Positions 9,069 to 19,563 of a DNA stretch of 64,000 nucleotides are shown here, piece after piece. The notes below the pieces were generated by a model, which was given only the letters and a program-made list of their open reading frames with translations, searched no databases and was not told where the DNA came from. Positions within the stretch are counted from its first letter, which is position 1; each line of letters opens with the position of its first letter. Position numbers and translations under genes: made by a program. Location: the NCBI RefSeq assembly GCF_036345015.1, contig NZ_CP084098.1, positions 881,326 through 945,325 on the forward strand, given 5' to 3'. Origin of the DNA: Cyanobacterium sp. Dongsha4. GTDB taxonomy: Bacteria > Cyanobacteriota > Cyanobacteriia > Cyanobacteriales > Cyanobacteriaceae.

Positions 9069-9383
9069 TTAATAATTTAATTTTTTGATAAGAGTATAAA
9101 TCATTCTAGTTTCTTCTTTCAAGTTGTTAATAATTGTTTCTATATCTTTAAGTGTACATAAGCCTACTCTTGCGGATAAAAGAAGATGAGTTTCTGTTTC
9201 ATTTACAAAACCCTGAGCTATGCTTAAAAAACGCTTATAATCTCCCGAAGATCTTCTTCCATAACCTTCAGATATATTTGCTAGTATAGATGATGATGAT
9301 TTTCTAATTTGTAAAACCATCCCGTATAATTCTTCTTTTAGAAATTTTTTGGTCACAAAATAACATTGTTCAGCAATTTCCAT
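9069..9383 (-). CDS. Four-helix bundle protein (23S rRNA intervening-sequence/S23 family)
   Basis: A 104-residue helical protein with the family signature ISEGYGRRSSGDYKRFLSIA and the helix-1 pattern ELYGMVLQIRKSSSSI. Family members were first described as ORFs in 23S rRNA intervening sequences, but most cyanobacterial copies, like this one, are free-standing and of unknown function. It lies upstream of hoxE on the same strand. A second paralogue is at 24857-25213. Confidence 0.88.
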   Translation of the reverse strand: MEIAEQCYFVTKKFLKEELYGMVLQIRKSSSSILANISEGYGRRSSGDYKRFLSIAQGFVNETETHLLLSARVGLCTLKDIETIINNLKEETRMIYTLIKKLNY

Positions 9384-9531
9384 CCTTTTTTGCTAAATTA
9401 TTAAATCTTTAAAGTCTTTTATCTCTAACATCTTGAAGTCTTTAATATCAAAAAATATTTTAACACTTTTGCCTTTTGCCTCTTGCCTTTAATTTATCAT
9501 AACTACTGTAGAATAACCTTAAATTTTACCT

Positions 9532-9783
9532 ATGTGTTTAGCAGTTCCGGGAAAAGTAATTGAGATAATATCTAGTGATAATCTCTTAGATTTAAAAGGA
9601 AAAATAAGTTTTGCGGGGATTATAAAAGAAGTATGTTTAGCTTATGTTCCTGAAGTAAAAATCAATGATTATGTTGTTGTTCATGCTGGTTTTGCATTGA
9701 GTATTATAGATGAACAAGAAGCCAAACAAACCTTGGATGATTTAGCTACGATCAAGAATTTAGATAAAGAGGTTGCTAAATAG
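9532..9783 (+). CDS. hypC: HypC, hydrogenase maturation chaperone
   Basis: An 83-residue HypC/HupF protein beginning MCLAVPGKVIEI; Cys2 is the residue that contacts HypD and the large-subunit precursor. The family carries the Fe(CN)2CO unit during [NiFe] assembly and delivers it to the large subunit, here presumably HoxH. It lies near the hox operon on the opposite strand; other hyp genes are not in this window. TTGCCT-type heptamers lie just upstream (about 9467-9491). Confidence 0.93.
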   Translation: MCLAVPGKVIEIISSDNLLDLKGKISFAGIIKEVCLAYVPEVKINDYVVVHAGFALSIIDEQEAKQTLDDLATIKNLDKEVAK

Positions 9784-9919
9784 TAATATACAATATTACT
9801 TAATTTTGGATAAATAAACAATACTTTTTACTCTTAAAACTGTTCTCTTTTACCCATTGATAATCGAAAAAGATTTCTAATTTAGTCGTGAGTCTCACAT
9901 AAATTGGGTTTATTATAAG

Positions 9920-12442
9920 ATGATCGAGATACATCCAGAAATAAAAACTATGGGTATAGAAGACAAAAAAGAAGAAAAAAAATTAGTTTATTTAGTAGAG
10001 GAAGAAACTCAAAAACTGATTAAATGGGTTAAAAATATTGAAAAATCCGATGATTTAACTATATTTGAGAAAAATCAGGAGATTGTTACCCGTTTAGGGA
10101 CTCATTATCGTAGTGATGGTTTAACAGAAATAGGTTTTTGGACTCCTAAGTTAATGAGGGAAGTGCTTCACCCTAAAGATATTTACTTAGAAATTTTTAC
10201 TCCCCTTGAAAAAATTGACTGGCGTAAACCTTCTCAAAATATTAAATTTAGGAGAGATTGTGTTTGTTTAGAGAGATACGATATTTATTTTTGGGGAGTA
10301 ATTGCAGGATTACAAGCTGGAACAAGAGATAATGCTGGATCTTTTTATTGGTTAAGATACGTTACTCCTTCGGGTAAGGTTGAGATTATCAGAGATGTTA
10401 TGGCTTATTCCCTGCCTTATGGAATCTTTGCCCCTGCTGAACTTTATGACATAGACAGTCTGCAAAAGGAAAGAGCGGATATAGACTATTTTAAGCACAC
10501 GGGTACTATTAGAGATAAGAAAATACCTAGGGTTTCAGATCCAAGACATATTCTACAACTTCATGTAGGCACTGCTACTCAAGAGGGAACTTTTGAAGGA
10601 TTAATTCACCTTTACCGCACCATTGGCGATAAAATCCGCAAAAATCAAACTCTTTCTCCCTATGAGCAAAATTATGTGGGTTATGATGCCATTCAATTAT
10701 TACCCGTTGAGCCTACCATCGAATATAGACGGGATTTCAGCAATCATAGCACCATGTTTCATATTACCACTGATGTTAATGGACTCGATCGCGACTTGTC
10801 TCATGAGCCTATTGTAGTGAAACTATCAAAACCTAATACTCAAAATTGGGGTTATGATGTTCCTATTCTTGGTTCAAATGCGACTAATCCTAGTTTTTTG
10901 GGAACTCTGCGCCCGGATGAGTTATTTGATTTTATTGGTGTTTTACACAATTTTCCTGAAAAGCCGATTAAATTAATTTATGATTTAGTTTATGGTCATG
11001 CCGATAACCAAGGGGAATTACTGGTAAACCGTCTCTTTTTCAAAGGCCCCAATATGTATGGACAAGATTTAAACCATCAATCACCAATGGTAAGGGCGTT
11101 ACTATTAGAAATGCAACGAAGAAAAATCAATACGGGGGCAGATGGTATTAGAATCGACGGAGGACAAGATTTTCGCTTTTTTAATCCTCTCAGTGGTCGA
11201 GTGGAATATGATGATCAATATCTACTAGCCATGAGTGATGTAGTTCAGGAAATAGAAGGTTATAAAAGACGGTTATTTACTATTTTTGAAGATGGAAGGC
11301 CTTGGCCTGAAGAGGGTTGGGAAGAAAAATCAACCTATGTGGATTTAATTAAACTTAAATCAGAATCCTATCAGTGGGGGCCTTTAATTTTTGCCCATAA
11401 TACCCCTGCTTTAAAAGGTTTTTGGGATAGAAAATGGAGTCGGGTTTGTGAGGTAATGACTCAGGGTCAAAATTGGATTACTGGATGTGGAAATCATGAT
11501 ACTTTTAGGAGAGGAAATCAAATACCCTTAGATTCGGATGTTAATGAGTTTTTAGGGGATTCCTTAAATGAAATTATTTACAATGCCTATGATAATCCTG
11601 CCGTAGCTTTATGGGTATATGGTTTTAGTCCTGGTTTACCTATGGATTTTATCAATGTTTTGATGCACACCCCTTGGATGTTTTTCCGTAATACTGATGA
11701 AGAATATGGAGTAAAAGTGGTTTGTGAGGAGGTGGGTTTTCTTGATTGGCGCATTACTGAGCAGTTATATCAAAGAGATGACGTATTTACCCGTATGAAG
11801 TCTTGGGGATTTAGAGAATTACATCAGTTAAAAGAATTTACCCATACTCTCAACTCGACGATGATTGCTAAAGATTATGACTTAGAAGAGGTAATTTTAG
11901 CCTGTCAGAGTTGTTTTAAAGAAGTTGATGGTGCTTATTGCGATTTAGAAACTCTTAAATTTCTCAAACAAGCAGAAATGATTGATTTTCTTCAAAATTT
12001 AGATAGCGATCGCCTCAAACAATGGGCTAATATGTTTATGGAAGACTGTTATCAAGTGTGTAATGTATCTCATTATTTTGAAAAAGTAGATCCTGCTTAC
12101 ACCGATTTTAATTTGTCTCTCCGACATTTTCGCTCTCAACATCGTTGGATACACAATAACATACAAGGAAGCGATCGCTTCAACCGTATTAGCGAAGATG
12201 GTGCAACAATCTTTTATGGCATCCGTACTAATCCTGATAATACAGATGAAAAATTGGCATTAGTGGTAAACCTAGAAGGAAAATCAAGAGAAATCAATCT
12301 TTTAGACTGGTTACAACTAGATGTAGATGAATGGGAAATTGTTTTTACAACCCCCAACTTATTACCCCCAGAAGATATTAAAGATTTAAACTGTTTTCCT
12401 CTGGCACAAAGTCAGGGATTTTTGCTCAAAAGCAAGAAATAA
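9920..12442 (+). CDS. gghA: GH13-like glycoside hydrolase, probable glucosylglycerol hydrolase
   Basis: An 840-residue cytosolic protein without a signal peptide. An alpha-amylase-type barrel is indicated by GADGIRIDGGQDFRFF (the beta-4 Asp/Arg region), TIFEDGRPWP (acid region) and GCGNHDTFRRG (the terminal His-Asp pair). The overall match is to the cyanobacterial family annotated as glucosylglycerol hydrolase, which breaks down the compatible solute glucosylglycerol when salt stress ends. The substrate comes from family resemblance, not from residues seen here. The gene stands alone, followed by about 390 bases of repeats before ndhD. Confidence 0.7.
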   Translation: MIEIHPEIKTMGIEDKKEEKKLVYLVEEETQKLIKWVKNIEKSDDLTIFEKNQEIVTRLGTHYRSDGLTEIGFWTPKLMREVLHPKDIYLEIFTPLEKIDWRKPSQNIKFRRDCVCLERYDIYFWGVIAGLQAGTRDNAGSFYWLRYVTPSGKVEIIRDVMAYSLPYGIFAPAELYDIDSLQKERADIDYFKHTGTIRDKKIPRVSDPRHILQLHVGTATQEGTFEGLIHLYRTIGDKIRKNQTLSPYEQNYVGYDAIQLLPVEPTIEYRRDFSNHSTMFHITTDVNGLDRDLSHEPIVVKLSKPNTQNWGYDVPILGSNATNPSFLGTLRPDELFDFIGVLHNFPEKPIKLIYDLVYGHADNQGELLVNRLFFKGPNMYGQDLNHQSPMVRALLLEMQRRKINTGADGIRIDGGQDFRFFNPLSGRVEYDDQYLLAMSDVVQEIEGYKRRLFTIFEDGRPWPEEGWEEKSTYVDLIKLKSESYQWGPLIFAHNTPALKGFWDRKWSRVCEVMTQGQNWITGCGNHDTFRRGNQIPLDSDVNEFLGDSLNEIIYNAYDNPAVALWVYGFSPGLPMDFINVLMHTPWMFFRNTDEEYGVKVVCEEVGFLDWRITEQLYQRDDVFTRMKSWGFRELHQLKEFTHTLNSTMIAKDYDLEEVILACQSCFKEVDGAYCDLETLKFLKQAEMIDFLQNLDSDRLKQWANMFMEDCYQVCNVSHYFEKVDPAYTDFNLSLRHFRSQHRWIHNNIQGSDRFNRISEDGATIFYGIRTNPDNTDEKLALVVNLEGKSREINLLDWLQLDVDEWEIVFTTPNLLPPEDIKDLNCFPLAQSQGFLLKSKK

Positions 12443-12834
12443 GTAATAAGTAATTTGATTAGGGAGATGAGACTTAGGAAATAGGTATCAGGGTGTTGGG
12501 GTGTCAGGGAATTGGCGTATTGGGGAGAAACGAGTTAGGAGTTAGGGGTTTTATAAAAGTAGGGGAGTGGGGAGTAGGGAGTAGGGAGAATTAAAAATTC
12601 GGAAATTTTCTAACATCTAACACCTGAAACATGAAACCTGAAACCTGTCACCTTTTAATTATCAACTATTTACCTTTGCCCTTTGCCCTTTGCCCCTTGC
12701 CCTTTGCCCACTTACTTATAAACATCTCTTTTAAACTCAATAAGTATAAATAACTAATAAACCTTAATAAAAGTTAACAGAGTGTAGTAAGATGGTTTAA
12801 TTAAAAATATTTGAAAGTTTAAAATAAAGTGAAT
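12443..12834 (+). repeat. Intergenic gap with STRR-type repeats and a possible ndhD promoter
   Basis: The gap holds GGGAGTA units (about 12564-12590), AACACCTGAAACATGAAACC-type units, and a clear heptamer tract of TTTGCCC variants at 12673-12709. Close to ndhD, TTAACA (12774-12779) and TTTAAT (12796-12801), 16 bases apart, could form a weak promoter. No gene was seen. Confidence 0.6.
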
Positions 12835-14484
12835 ATGATAGCGGATCAATTTCCATGGCTTACCGCAATGATTGCCTTGCCTTTAATCGCCGCTTTGCTA
12901 ATTCCTCTCATTCCTGACAAACAAGGAAAAACCCTGAGATGGTATGCTTTAGCTGTTGGATTGGCTGATTTTCTACTCATGTGTTATGTTTTCTGGCAAA
13001 ATTACGATACAACTAATGCCAGTTTTCAGTTAACAGAGAAGTATTCTTGGATTCCTCAATTAGGTTTAAGTTGGGCAGTTTCCGTTGATGGTTTATCTAT
13101 GCCCTTAGTTTTATTAGCTGGTTTCGTCACAACTTTATCCATGTTTTCTGCATGGCAAGTAGATCGCAAACCTCGATTATTTTATTTTTTAATGTTATTA
13201 TTATATTCCGCCCAAATTGGTGTTTTTGTAGCCCAAGATATATTACTACTATTCATCATGTGGGAATTGGAATTAGTGCCTGTATATTTATTAGTTTCCA
13301 TCTGGGGTGGTCAAAAAAGACGTTATGCGGCTACTAAGTTTTTACTCTACACTGCCTTAGCTTCTATCTTTATTCTCATAGCTGGATTAGCCTTAGCTTT
13401 ATCTGGTGGCCAACAAATCACTTTTGATATGGTGGAATTAGGATTAAGAGAATATCCTATCGCCCTAGAAATTTTACTTTATGGTGGCTTGTTGGTTGCC
13501 TTTGGAGTCAAGTTAGCTATTTTTCCCCTTCATACATGGCTACCAGATGCCCACGGTGAAGCCTCCTCCCCTGTATCGATGATTTTAGCGGGAGTTTTAT
13601 TAAAAATGGGTGGCTATGGTTTAATTCGCCTCAATTTAGGACTTTTACCCGAAGCTCATGTTTATTTTGCTCCTTTATTAGTGATTTTAGGGGTAATTAA
13701 CATTGTTTATGGCGGTTTTGCTTCCTTTGGACAAACCAACATGAAACGCCGTCTAGCTTACTCCTCTGTTTCTCACATGGGATTTGTTTTAATCGGTATT
13801 GCTTCTTTCTCTGATTTAGCAATTAGTGGGGCAATGTTACAAATGCTTTCTCACGGTTTAATTGCCGCTTTATTATTCTTCCTTGCTGGTGTAACTTATG
13901 ACCGCTCCCATACTATGTATTTAGATGAAATGGGTAATATCGGTAAAGCAATGCCTAAAGTATTCGCCTTATTTACTGCTGGTGCATTAGCTTCTTTAGC
14001 CTTACCCGGTATGAGTGGATTTGTAAGCGAATTAGCTGTATTTGTTGGGTTTAGTAATAGCCCCATCTATGACTCTAGTTTCCGCACCGTTACTGTGCTT
14101 TTAAGTGCTGTAGGTTTAATTGTTACTCCTATTTATCTCTTATCTATGCTCAGACAATTATTCTATGGCAATGACCAAGTGCAAATGTGTGTAATAGGTA
14201 AGGAGGAATTGTCCACCACTGATCAAGATAATGAACCGGCGGTGTGTTTTGGCACTAATTGTATTTTACCCACTGAGGCAGTTTATGAAGATGCTAAACC
14301 TAGAGAGGTATTTATTGCTCTTTGTTTCCTTGTGTTAGTAGTTGCGATCGGACTTTATCCTAAAATGGCAACTAACCTCTATGATACAACTACTGTAGCT
14401 ATTAATAGTCAAGTATCTCAAACTTATACCCAAATTGCTGAAACAAATTCTGTTCTAAATCCGTCACAGGTGGCAATAAGGTAG
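12835..14484 (+). CDS. ndhD: NdhD, proton-pumping subunit 4 of NDH-1 complex
   Basis: A polytopic membrane protein of about 549 residues (ATG at 12835, MIADQFPWL; a GTG two codons earlier at 12829 is also possible). It contains the conserved NuoM/NdhD segments [18 protein letters not shown] with its key glutamate, [18 protein letters not shown], and [14 protein letters not shown]. The N-terminus with FPWL fits NdhD1/D2 of the respiratory/cyclic electron-flow NDH-1 rather than the CO2-uptake types. A hydrophilic stretch with two cysteines (about 455-485) precedes the last membrane segment. It is a single gene with no ndh neighbour in the window. Confidence 0.93.
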   Translation: MIADQFPWLTAMIALPLIAALLIPLIPDKQGKTLRWYALAVGLADFLLMCYVFWQNYDTTNASFQLTEKYSWIPQLGLSWAVSVDGLSMPLVLLAGFVTTLSMFSAWQVDRKPRLFYFLMLLLYSAQIGVFVAQDILLLFIMWELELVPVYLLVSIWGGQKRRYAATKFLLYTALASIFILIAGLALALSGGQQITFDMVELGLREYPIALEILLYGGLLVAFGVKLAIFPLHTWLPDAHGEASSPVSMILAGVLLKMGGYGLIRLNLGLLPEAHVYFAPLLVILGVINIVYGGFASFGQTNMKRRLAYSSVSHMGFVLIGIASFSDLAISGAMLQMLSHGLIAALLFFLAGVTYDRSHTMYLDEMGNIGKAMPKVFALFTAGALASLALPGMSGFVSELAVFVGFSNSPIYDSSFRTVTVLLSAVGLIVTPIYLLSMLRQLFYGNDQVQMCVIGKEELSTTDQDNEPAVCFGTNCILPTEAVYEDAKPREVFIALCFLVLVVAIGLYPKMATNLYDTTTVAINSQVSQTYTQIAETNSVLNPSQVAIR

Positions 14485-14759
14485 GTGAGGAGTTCTAAAG
14501 GTGTCAGGTGTTACGGTATTAGGGTTCTAATGATTTAATAACGGGAAAATCTCCTTAAGTTTTATAAAGTTGACTGCTTATTTTTCATCAACAATTCTTT
14601 TGTTCCAACACCAAAAAACTGATCTATCCTTAAATTAGACCACTAATATTACTTATTTTGCATTTTTTGATGAACTTACCATATAATTTAAAAGAGAAAT
14701 CTTAAAAAAACATTAAGAAAAGTAAAAAAAATTAAAAATGGTGCAATAAGGAGGCATAA

Positions 14760-15116
14760 ATGTTTATTCGCTTAGCACAACAATATCGAGAATTTGTTAA
14801 AGATTTAGTCATGAATCTACAAGCCTTAGCCATCGTCTTAGAAAAAAGAGGCTATATTGCTTCCTGCTATACTTGTGGAACTCAATTAAATAGTGCCTCC
14901 TTTATGGTAAGTTTGGGAGATAATCATTTAATTCGCTTTTTGGTGTCTGACTACGGCATAACTTGGACAGAAATGCAGGATGACAGAGAATTGATGAAAC
15001 TTGAAGGGGCAGAAGCTATCAGTCAATTACAGGAGTTAGCTGATTTGGTCAAATATCAAATTAAAGCTAGTGAGAGTAAAATACCAACCTATGATCATAG
15101 TCTTTTAGTTGGCTAG
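14760..15116 (+). CDS. DUF1815 family conserved cyanobacterial protein
   Basis: A soluble 118-residue protein with an AGGAGG-like site (aaggaggcataa) just before the ATG. The stretches YREFVKDLVMNLQALAIVLEKRG and SASFMVSLGDNHLIRFLVSDYG match a highly conserved cyanobacterial family of unknown function (DUF1815). Two cysteines, in YTCGT and in ASCYT, are close together. No function can be inferred from context. The 275-base gap before it holds nothing recognisable. Confidence 0.75.
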   Translation: MFIRLAQQYREFVKDLVMNLQALAIVLEKRGYIASCYTCGTQLNSASFMVSLGDNHLIRFLVSDYGITWTEMQDDRELMKLEGAEAISQLQELADLVKYQIKASESKIPTYDHSLLVG

Positions 15117-15223
15117 AAATAACTCTTAGTAATTAGCGGCAATTAATATCTAATATCGGGATTGGTTTTGTGTGAAGTAGTTTGGTTGTTAATATAATCT
15201 CAGTGATTATATCAATAAACAAC

Positions 15224-16318
15224 ATGACTTTTTTACACATTCTCAAAAGTATTTCTCTTGTTATACCAACAACTTTAACCTTATCCGCACTTTTTGGCTT
15301 GAGTGTGTTAGCCTGTACCCGTGTAGTTTATTCAGGTTATGATAACACGGTTATTACAGGGCGATCAATGGATTGGAAGGAGGACATCCGCTCTAATTTA
15401 TGGGTTTTTCCGAGGGGACGCGATCGCAGTGGACTAGCAGGGGACAACTCCATTGAATGGAAATCAAAGTATGGTAGCGTCGTGGTGACGGGGTATGACA
15501 TTGGAACTGCCGACGGCATGAATGAAAAAGGTTTAGTGGCTAATCTTCTCTATTTAGCAGAATCTGACTATGGTGACACACAAGGCAAACCCACCCTTTC
15601 CATGAGTCTTTGGGCTCAATATGTCTTAGATAATTATGCAACTGTTGCTGAAGCGGTAGAAGAACTCAAAAACGAGCCTTTCAGAATAATAACATCTACT
15701 TTACCTAATGGCTCTCACGCTCAATTACACCTTGCTATTTCTGATAGTAGTGGTGACTCAGCTATTTTTGAATATATTGAGGGTAAATTGGTTATTCATC
15801 ATGGTAAAGAATATAAAGTTGTAACTAATTCACCTACTTTTGAGAAACAACTAGCCTTAAATCAGTATTGGCAAAGTATTGGTGGTTTAAACTTTCTCCC
15901 GGGTACAAATCGAGCGGCGGATCGCTTTGCCCGTGCTTATTTCTTACTCAATTCTATTCCAAAACAAACAGTTTCTAACTACATTAGTGCTGTTCCTGAA
16001 CAAAAATACGAAAATCAAGCTCTTGCCAGTGTTTTAAGTGTGGTGCGTAGTGTATCTGTTCCTTTAGGGATAACCACCCCAGATCAACCAAATATAGCTT
16101 CTACAGTGTGGCGAGTGGTGGCAGATCAGAAAAATAAGATATACTATTTCGACTCGGCTACTAGCCCGAATGTTTTTTGGATTGATCTTAATCAGTTAGA
16201 TTTTAACCCAACTGCTTCTGTTAAAAAACTTTCTTTAACGAATGGGCAGTTTTATGCGGGGAATGCAACAAATAATCTAGTATCAGCAACGCCTTTTCAA
16301 TTTTTACCTGTAGATTAG
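15224..16318 (+). CDS. Secreted choloylglycine hydrolase/penicillin V acylase-like Ntn amidohydrolase
   Basis: A 364-residue protein from the ATG at 15224 (the frame is open from a TTG at 15182). A hydrophobic signal segment (about 4-29) ends exactly at LSVLAC, so cleavage would expose Cys31 as N-terminal nucleophile, followed by TRVVYSGYDNTVITGRSMDW, the standard opening of the family (Cys, Arg and Asp/Met landmarks). GTADGMNEKGL and the later VVTNSPTFEKQL Asn region also fit. The family cleaves linear amides such as bile-salt conjugates, penicillin V and acyl-homoserine lactones; the substrate here is unknown. Probably periplasmic. Confidence 0.85.
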   Translation: MTFLHILKSISLVIPTTLTLSALFGLSVLACTRVVYSGYDNTVITGRSMDWKEDIRSNLWVFPRGRDRSGLAGDNSIEWKSKYGSVVVTGYDIGTADGMNEKGLVANLLYLAESDYGDTQGKPTLSMSLWAQYVLDNYATVAEAVEELKNEPFRIITSTLPNGSHAQLHLAISDSSGDSAIFEYIEGKLVIHHGKEYKVVTNSPTFEKQLALNQYWQSIGGLNFLPGTNRAADRFARAYFLLNSIPKQTVSNYISAVPEQKYENQALASVLSVVRSVSVPLGITTPDQPNIASTVWRVVADQKNKIYYFDSATSPNVFWIDLNQLDFNPTASVKKLSLTNGQFYAGNATNNLVSATPFQFLPVD

Positions 16319-16499
16319 AATCTCAATCTTAAAATATCTAAATCTCTTTTAATTAAATTTTTTAACGGGTTCTGATTCATGCAATCGTAGAATACTGTAT
16401 TTAATCAGTGTGCTGGGTAACAGATACCGAAGGGATCTCTATTTTTGCTTAAGTTGATACAATAAATATTATTCAATTCTTACAAACTGATAAAAAAAA

Positions 16500-16751
16500 T
16501 TAAGAATCTTGACGGTTATTAATATTTAAACCAATAACACTCATAACCGTGAGACAGTTTAACAACAAAAATACAGTGCCTTCTCCCACTAAATTAATTA
16601 GATGGTGTATGGAAATTTCATAATTTTTTTCTACGTTATGAGAATATTCTAAAGCCGCCCAGTCACGGAGAATCCACCAACCAACATAAGCAGAAAGACT
16701 TATACTATATACAAAGGTAATTAAGTAAAATAAATTGAATATTTGTTTCAT
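16500..16751 (-). CDS. Small two-helix membrane protein, unrecognised
   Basis: 83 residues with two predicted membrane spans (about 7-28 and 54-75) joined by a short charged loop with EYSHNVEKNYEISIHH. No family was recognised and there are no cofactor motifs. It is flanked by unrelated genes and points away from the restriction-modification pair that follows. It may be an ordinary small membrane protein; coding status rests on the clean frame and plausible topology. Confidence 0.5.
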   Translation of the reverse strand: MKQIFNLFYLITFVYSISLSAYVGWWILRDWAALEYSHNVEKNYEISIHHLINLVGEGTVFLLLNCLTVMSVIGLNINNRQDS

Positions 16752-16914
16752 ATTTTAATTAGATATATTTTGTGTTTCAATTTTGGCTGAATTTAATGAA
16801 AATATAATCCATGAGAAAAAGTTTTAGAGTTCATTATGGCAGAATAGCAAAAAATGGTAAAATTTTAACTCAAATTACAACCTTCATTTTCACTTCAATT
16901 TTGGTTTTAAAGAA

Positions 16915-17703
16915 ATGAAAATAGAGTCTTTAAAGAAAAAAGAGCTTGAAAATTATTGTCATAAGTATGGTATTAAAGTACAAAGTAAAAATACAAAACA
17001 ACAATTATTAGAATTAATTAATAAGGATAAATTTAACAAAATTACTAATGCTATCAAACAAGGAAAACAATTAGAGTTATTAATATCACAAATTCTCTTA
17101 ATTTCGGAAGAATATGCTTCTCAATTAAAAATACAAATTGATTTAAGAAAAGAAGAAATGAGAAATGATGATACTTCCCATTATTTAATTTATAGAGTTT
17201 TGGGTATAAGTAGTCAAGAAGGTCAAAAAATAGACGAATATCAAAATATTGGCAGGTTTTTATATAATTATGCAGGTTCTTTTTTAGAAGAAATTGCTTC
17301 TTTATGTTTATTATTTAACAATCCTCAAGGAAAAAAAACTACTGTTAAAGATTCTTTTGGTAAAAAACTGAAAACCTTTGAAATTGATTTTTTAGATGGC
17401 AATGACGCTATTGAGATTAAATGGAGAGATGCCACTACAGATGGAGACCATATCACGAAAGAGCATACTCGTGTAAAAGCGATACAAAATAGTGGATATA
17501 AACCGATTAGAGTAATGTTTTATTATCCTCAAAGAGAACAAGCTATCAAAATTCAACAAACTTTAGAAACAGTTTACAAGGGTGTAAATGGCGAATATTA
17601 TGCTGGAGAACAAGCATGGAATTTTATTAGAAATCGTACAGGATTTGATTTAAAACAGATTTTAATAGATATTGCCGATCAAAAAACACCAGAAAAAAGT
17701 TAA
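16915..17703 (+). CDS. ApaLI-like type II restriction endonuclease
   Basis: A 262-residue protein. The N-terminal 35 residues (LKKKELENYCHKYGI followed by TKQQLLELI) look like a SAP-type DNA-binding helix pair. The C-terminal half has a PD-(D/E)xK arrangement: FEIDFLDGNDAIEIKWRD with Asp and a Glu-x-Lys at about 170-173, then ATTDGDHITKEHTR. These match my recollection of the ApaLI family, whose founder cuts GTGCAC; sharing that specificity is not shown. It ends 3 bases before the ATG of the adjacent methyltransferase, forming a compact R-M unit. Confidence 0.65.
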   Translation: MKIESLKKKELENYCHKYGIKVQSKNTKQQLLELINKDKFNKITNAIKQGKQLELLISQILLISEEYASQLKIQIDLRKEEMRNDDTSHYLIYRVLGISSQEGQKIDEYQNIGRFLYNYAGSFLEEIASLCLLFNNPQGKKTTVKDSFGKKLKTFEIDFLDGNDAIEIKWRDATTDGDHITKEHTRVKAIQNSGYKPIRVMFYYPQREQAIKIQQTLETVYKGVNGEYYAGEQAWNFIRNRTGFDLKQILIDIADQKTPEKS

Positions 17704-17706
17704 ATT

Positions 17707-18912
17707 ATGGAAAAAATAATTAAAGGAAATTGTCTTGAAGAATTGAAAAATATTGACTCAGAAATAGTAGATTTAATTTATTTAGATCCACCATTTTTTA
17801 CACAGAAAAAACATTCTTTGACAACCCGTGATAATAGGATAAATTATCAATTTTATGATATTTGGCATAGTCTAAATGATTATTTATTTATGATGAAAAA
17901 ATGTTTAATTGAATGTAAAAGAATTTTAAAAAAAACTGGTAATATTTTTTTGCATTGTGATAAATCTGCTTCTCATCATTTAAGAGTTTTATTAGATCAA
18001 ATATTTTTGCCTGAAAATTTTAGAAGTGAAATTATTTGGTCTTATAAAAGATGGTCAAATTCTAAAAAAGGTTTACTTAATTCTCATCAAACTATTTATT
18101 TTTATTCTAAAACATATGATTTCAAATTTAACACTATTTATACTGATTATTCTCCCACAACAAATGTTGATCAAATATGGCAATTAAGAAAAAAAAATGA
18201 TTATGGTAAATCTGTTTATAAAAAGGATAAAAATGGTAATATAATTTTAGCTCAAGAGAAAAAAGGTGTTCCTTTATCGGATGTTTGGGAAATACCCTTT
18301 TTAAATCCAAAAGCAAAAGAAAGAGTTGGTTATCCCACGCAAAAACCTGTTTTACTTTTACAACAAATTATTAATATTTCTACTGATGAAGGTGATTTAG
18401 TTTTAGATGCTTTTTGTGGTAGTGGCACAACTTGTGTCGCCGCTAAATCTTTGCATCGTAATTTTATTGGCATTGATATATCAGAAGATGCGATCGCACT
18501 TACTCAAAAAAGATTAAATGAGATGATTATAACTAATTCTAAACTTTTGGAAAAAGGAAAAACAAGTTATATAGAAAAATCAGAAGACGAATTATTTTTA
18601 TTAAAAAGTATTAATGCGATTCCTGTACAAAGAAATAATGGAATTGATGGTTTTTTGAAGAGACAATTTAATGAGAAACCTATCCCAGTTAGAATACAAA
18701 AAAAAGATGAAACTTTAGAGGATGCGATCGCATCTATTAATAATTCAGAACAAGCAAAAAAAAGTGATTTAAAAATAGTAATTCAAACTAATAACTATCA
18801 TCAGTTATTTCCTTTAGAAGATGAAAAAATCATTGTTATTAAATCTCCTGAGTTGTTGATTAATGAAGAGTTACAAAAAGTGAATAGGATAGTTTATAAT
18901 AAATCAAATTAA
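17707..18912 (+). CDS. Beta-class DNA methyltransferase of the ApaLI-like R-M pair
   Basis: A 401-residue N6-adenine/N4-cytosine methyltransferase. Motif IV (DPPF, residues 27-30) comes before motif I (LDAFCGSGTTCVAA, about 233-246), the beta-class order, followed by the SAM-acidic region NFIGIDISEDA. DPPF is commoner among N6-adenine enzymes but does not exclude N4-cytosine. The C-terminal 130 residues are a species-specific tail. It starts directly after the restriction gene and should protect host sites from it. Confidence 0.88.
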   Translation: MEKIIKGNCLEELKNIDSEIVDLIYLDPPFFTQKKHSLTTRDNRINYQFYDIWHSLNDYLFMMKKCLIECKRILKKTGNIFLHCDKSASHHLRVLLDQIFLPENFRSEIIWSYKRWSNSKKGLLNSHQTIYFYSKTYDFKFNTIYTDYSPTTNVDQIWQLRKKNDYGKSVYKKDKNGNIILAQEKKGVPLSDVWEIPFLNPKAKERVGYPTQKPVLLLQQIINISTDEGDLVLDAFCGSGTTCVAAKSLHRNFIGIDISEDAIALTQKRLNEMIITNSKLLEKGKTSYIEKSEDELFLLKSINAIPVQRNNGIDGFLKRQFNEKPIPVRIQKKDETLEDAIASINNSEQAKKSDLKIVIQTNNYHQLFPLEDEKIIVIKSPELLINEELQKVNRIVYNKSN

Positions 18913-18948
18913 ATTTATATCTTAGGTATTAAAATATAAATAACTACC

Positions 18949-19494
18949 ATGAATCAAAAACAAAACCATTTATTAATGGCTGAATATAACAGTTGGATGA
19001 ATGAAAAAATTTACAGTATATGTAAACAAATCACCCATGAAAAACTACATCAAAATTTAGGGGCTTTTTTTCTTTCTATTATTGGCACTTTAAATCATAT
19101 TTTAGTAGCTGATATTATTTGGCTAAAAAGATTTTCTGAGCATCCTAAAAATTATTCTAGTCTTGACTATATAAGAAATATCAAAAAACCTCATTCTCTA
19201 AATCAAATAATCTACGATCACATTGAAGATTTAGCCTTAGAACGAGAAAAAATTGATCAAATAATCAAGGACTTTATTTCAGAAATTACAGAGGAAGATT
19301 TAGAAAATAGTTTTAGTTATAAAAATATGAAAGGAGACCATTTTAATAAAAAATTTTCTTATATTATCCTGCATTTTTTCAATCATCAAACTCATCATCG
19401 AGGACAAATTAGTACTTTATTATCACAATTAAATCTTGAGCTTGGTATCACTGATTTATTAGTTTTAATCCCATCTTTTGATTTAACTTCTTAA
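18949..19494 (+). CDS. DinB family metal-dependent protein
   Basis: A 181-residue four-helix protein with the DinB metal triad pattern: His50 in LNHILVADIIWLKRF, then His146 and His150 in FFNHQTHHRGQ. DinB-like proteins are putative metal-dependent hydrolases or thiol transferases; the target is unknown. It starts 36 bases after the methyltransferase gene, so it may be read through from the R-M unit. Confidence 0.85.
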   Translation: MNQKQNHLLMAEYNSWMNEKIYSICKQITHEKLHQNLGAFFLSIIGTLNHILVADIIWLKRFSEHPKNYSSLDYIRNIKKPHSLNQIIYDHIEDLALEREKIDQIIKDFISEITEEDLENSFSYKNMKGDHFNKKFSYIILHFFNHQTHHRGQISTLLSQLNLELGITDLLVLIPSFDLTS

Positions 19495-19563
19495 TCAAGA
19501 TAAATTAGGTGATTTTCGGTGCTAAAGTATAATAGGACACATTTTTTATGATTTGGATAAAGT

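Noticed and set aside
12673-12709. Tandem heptamers considered as CRISPR or an origin element
   Set aside because: Seven-base units without spacers; the same simple tract occurs in several unrelated gaps.
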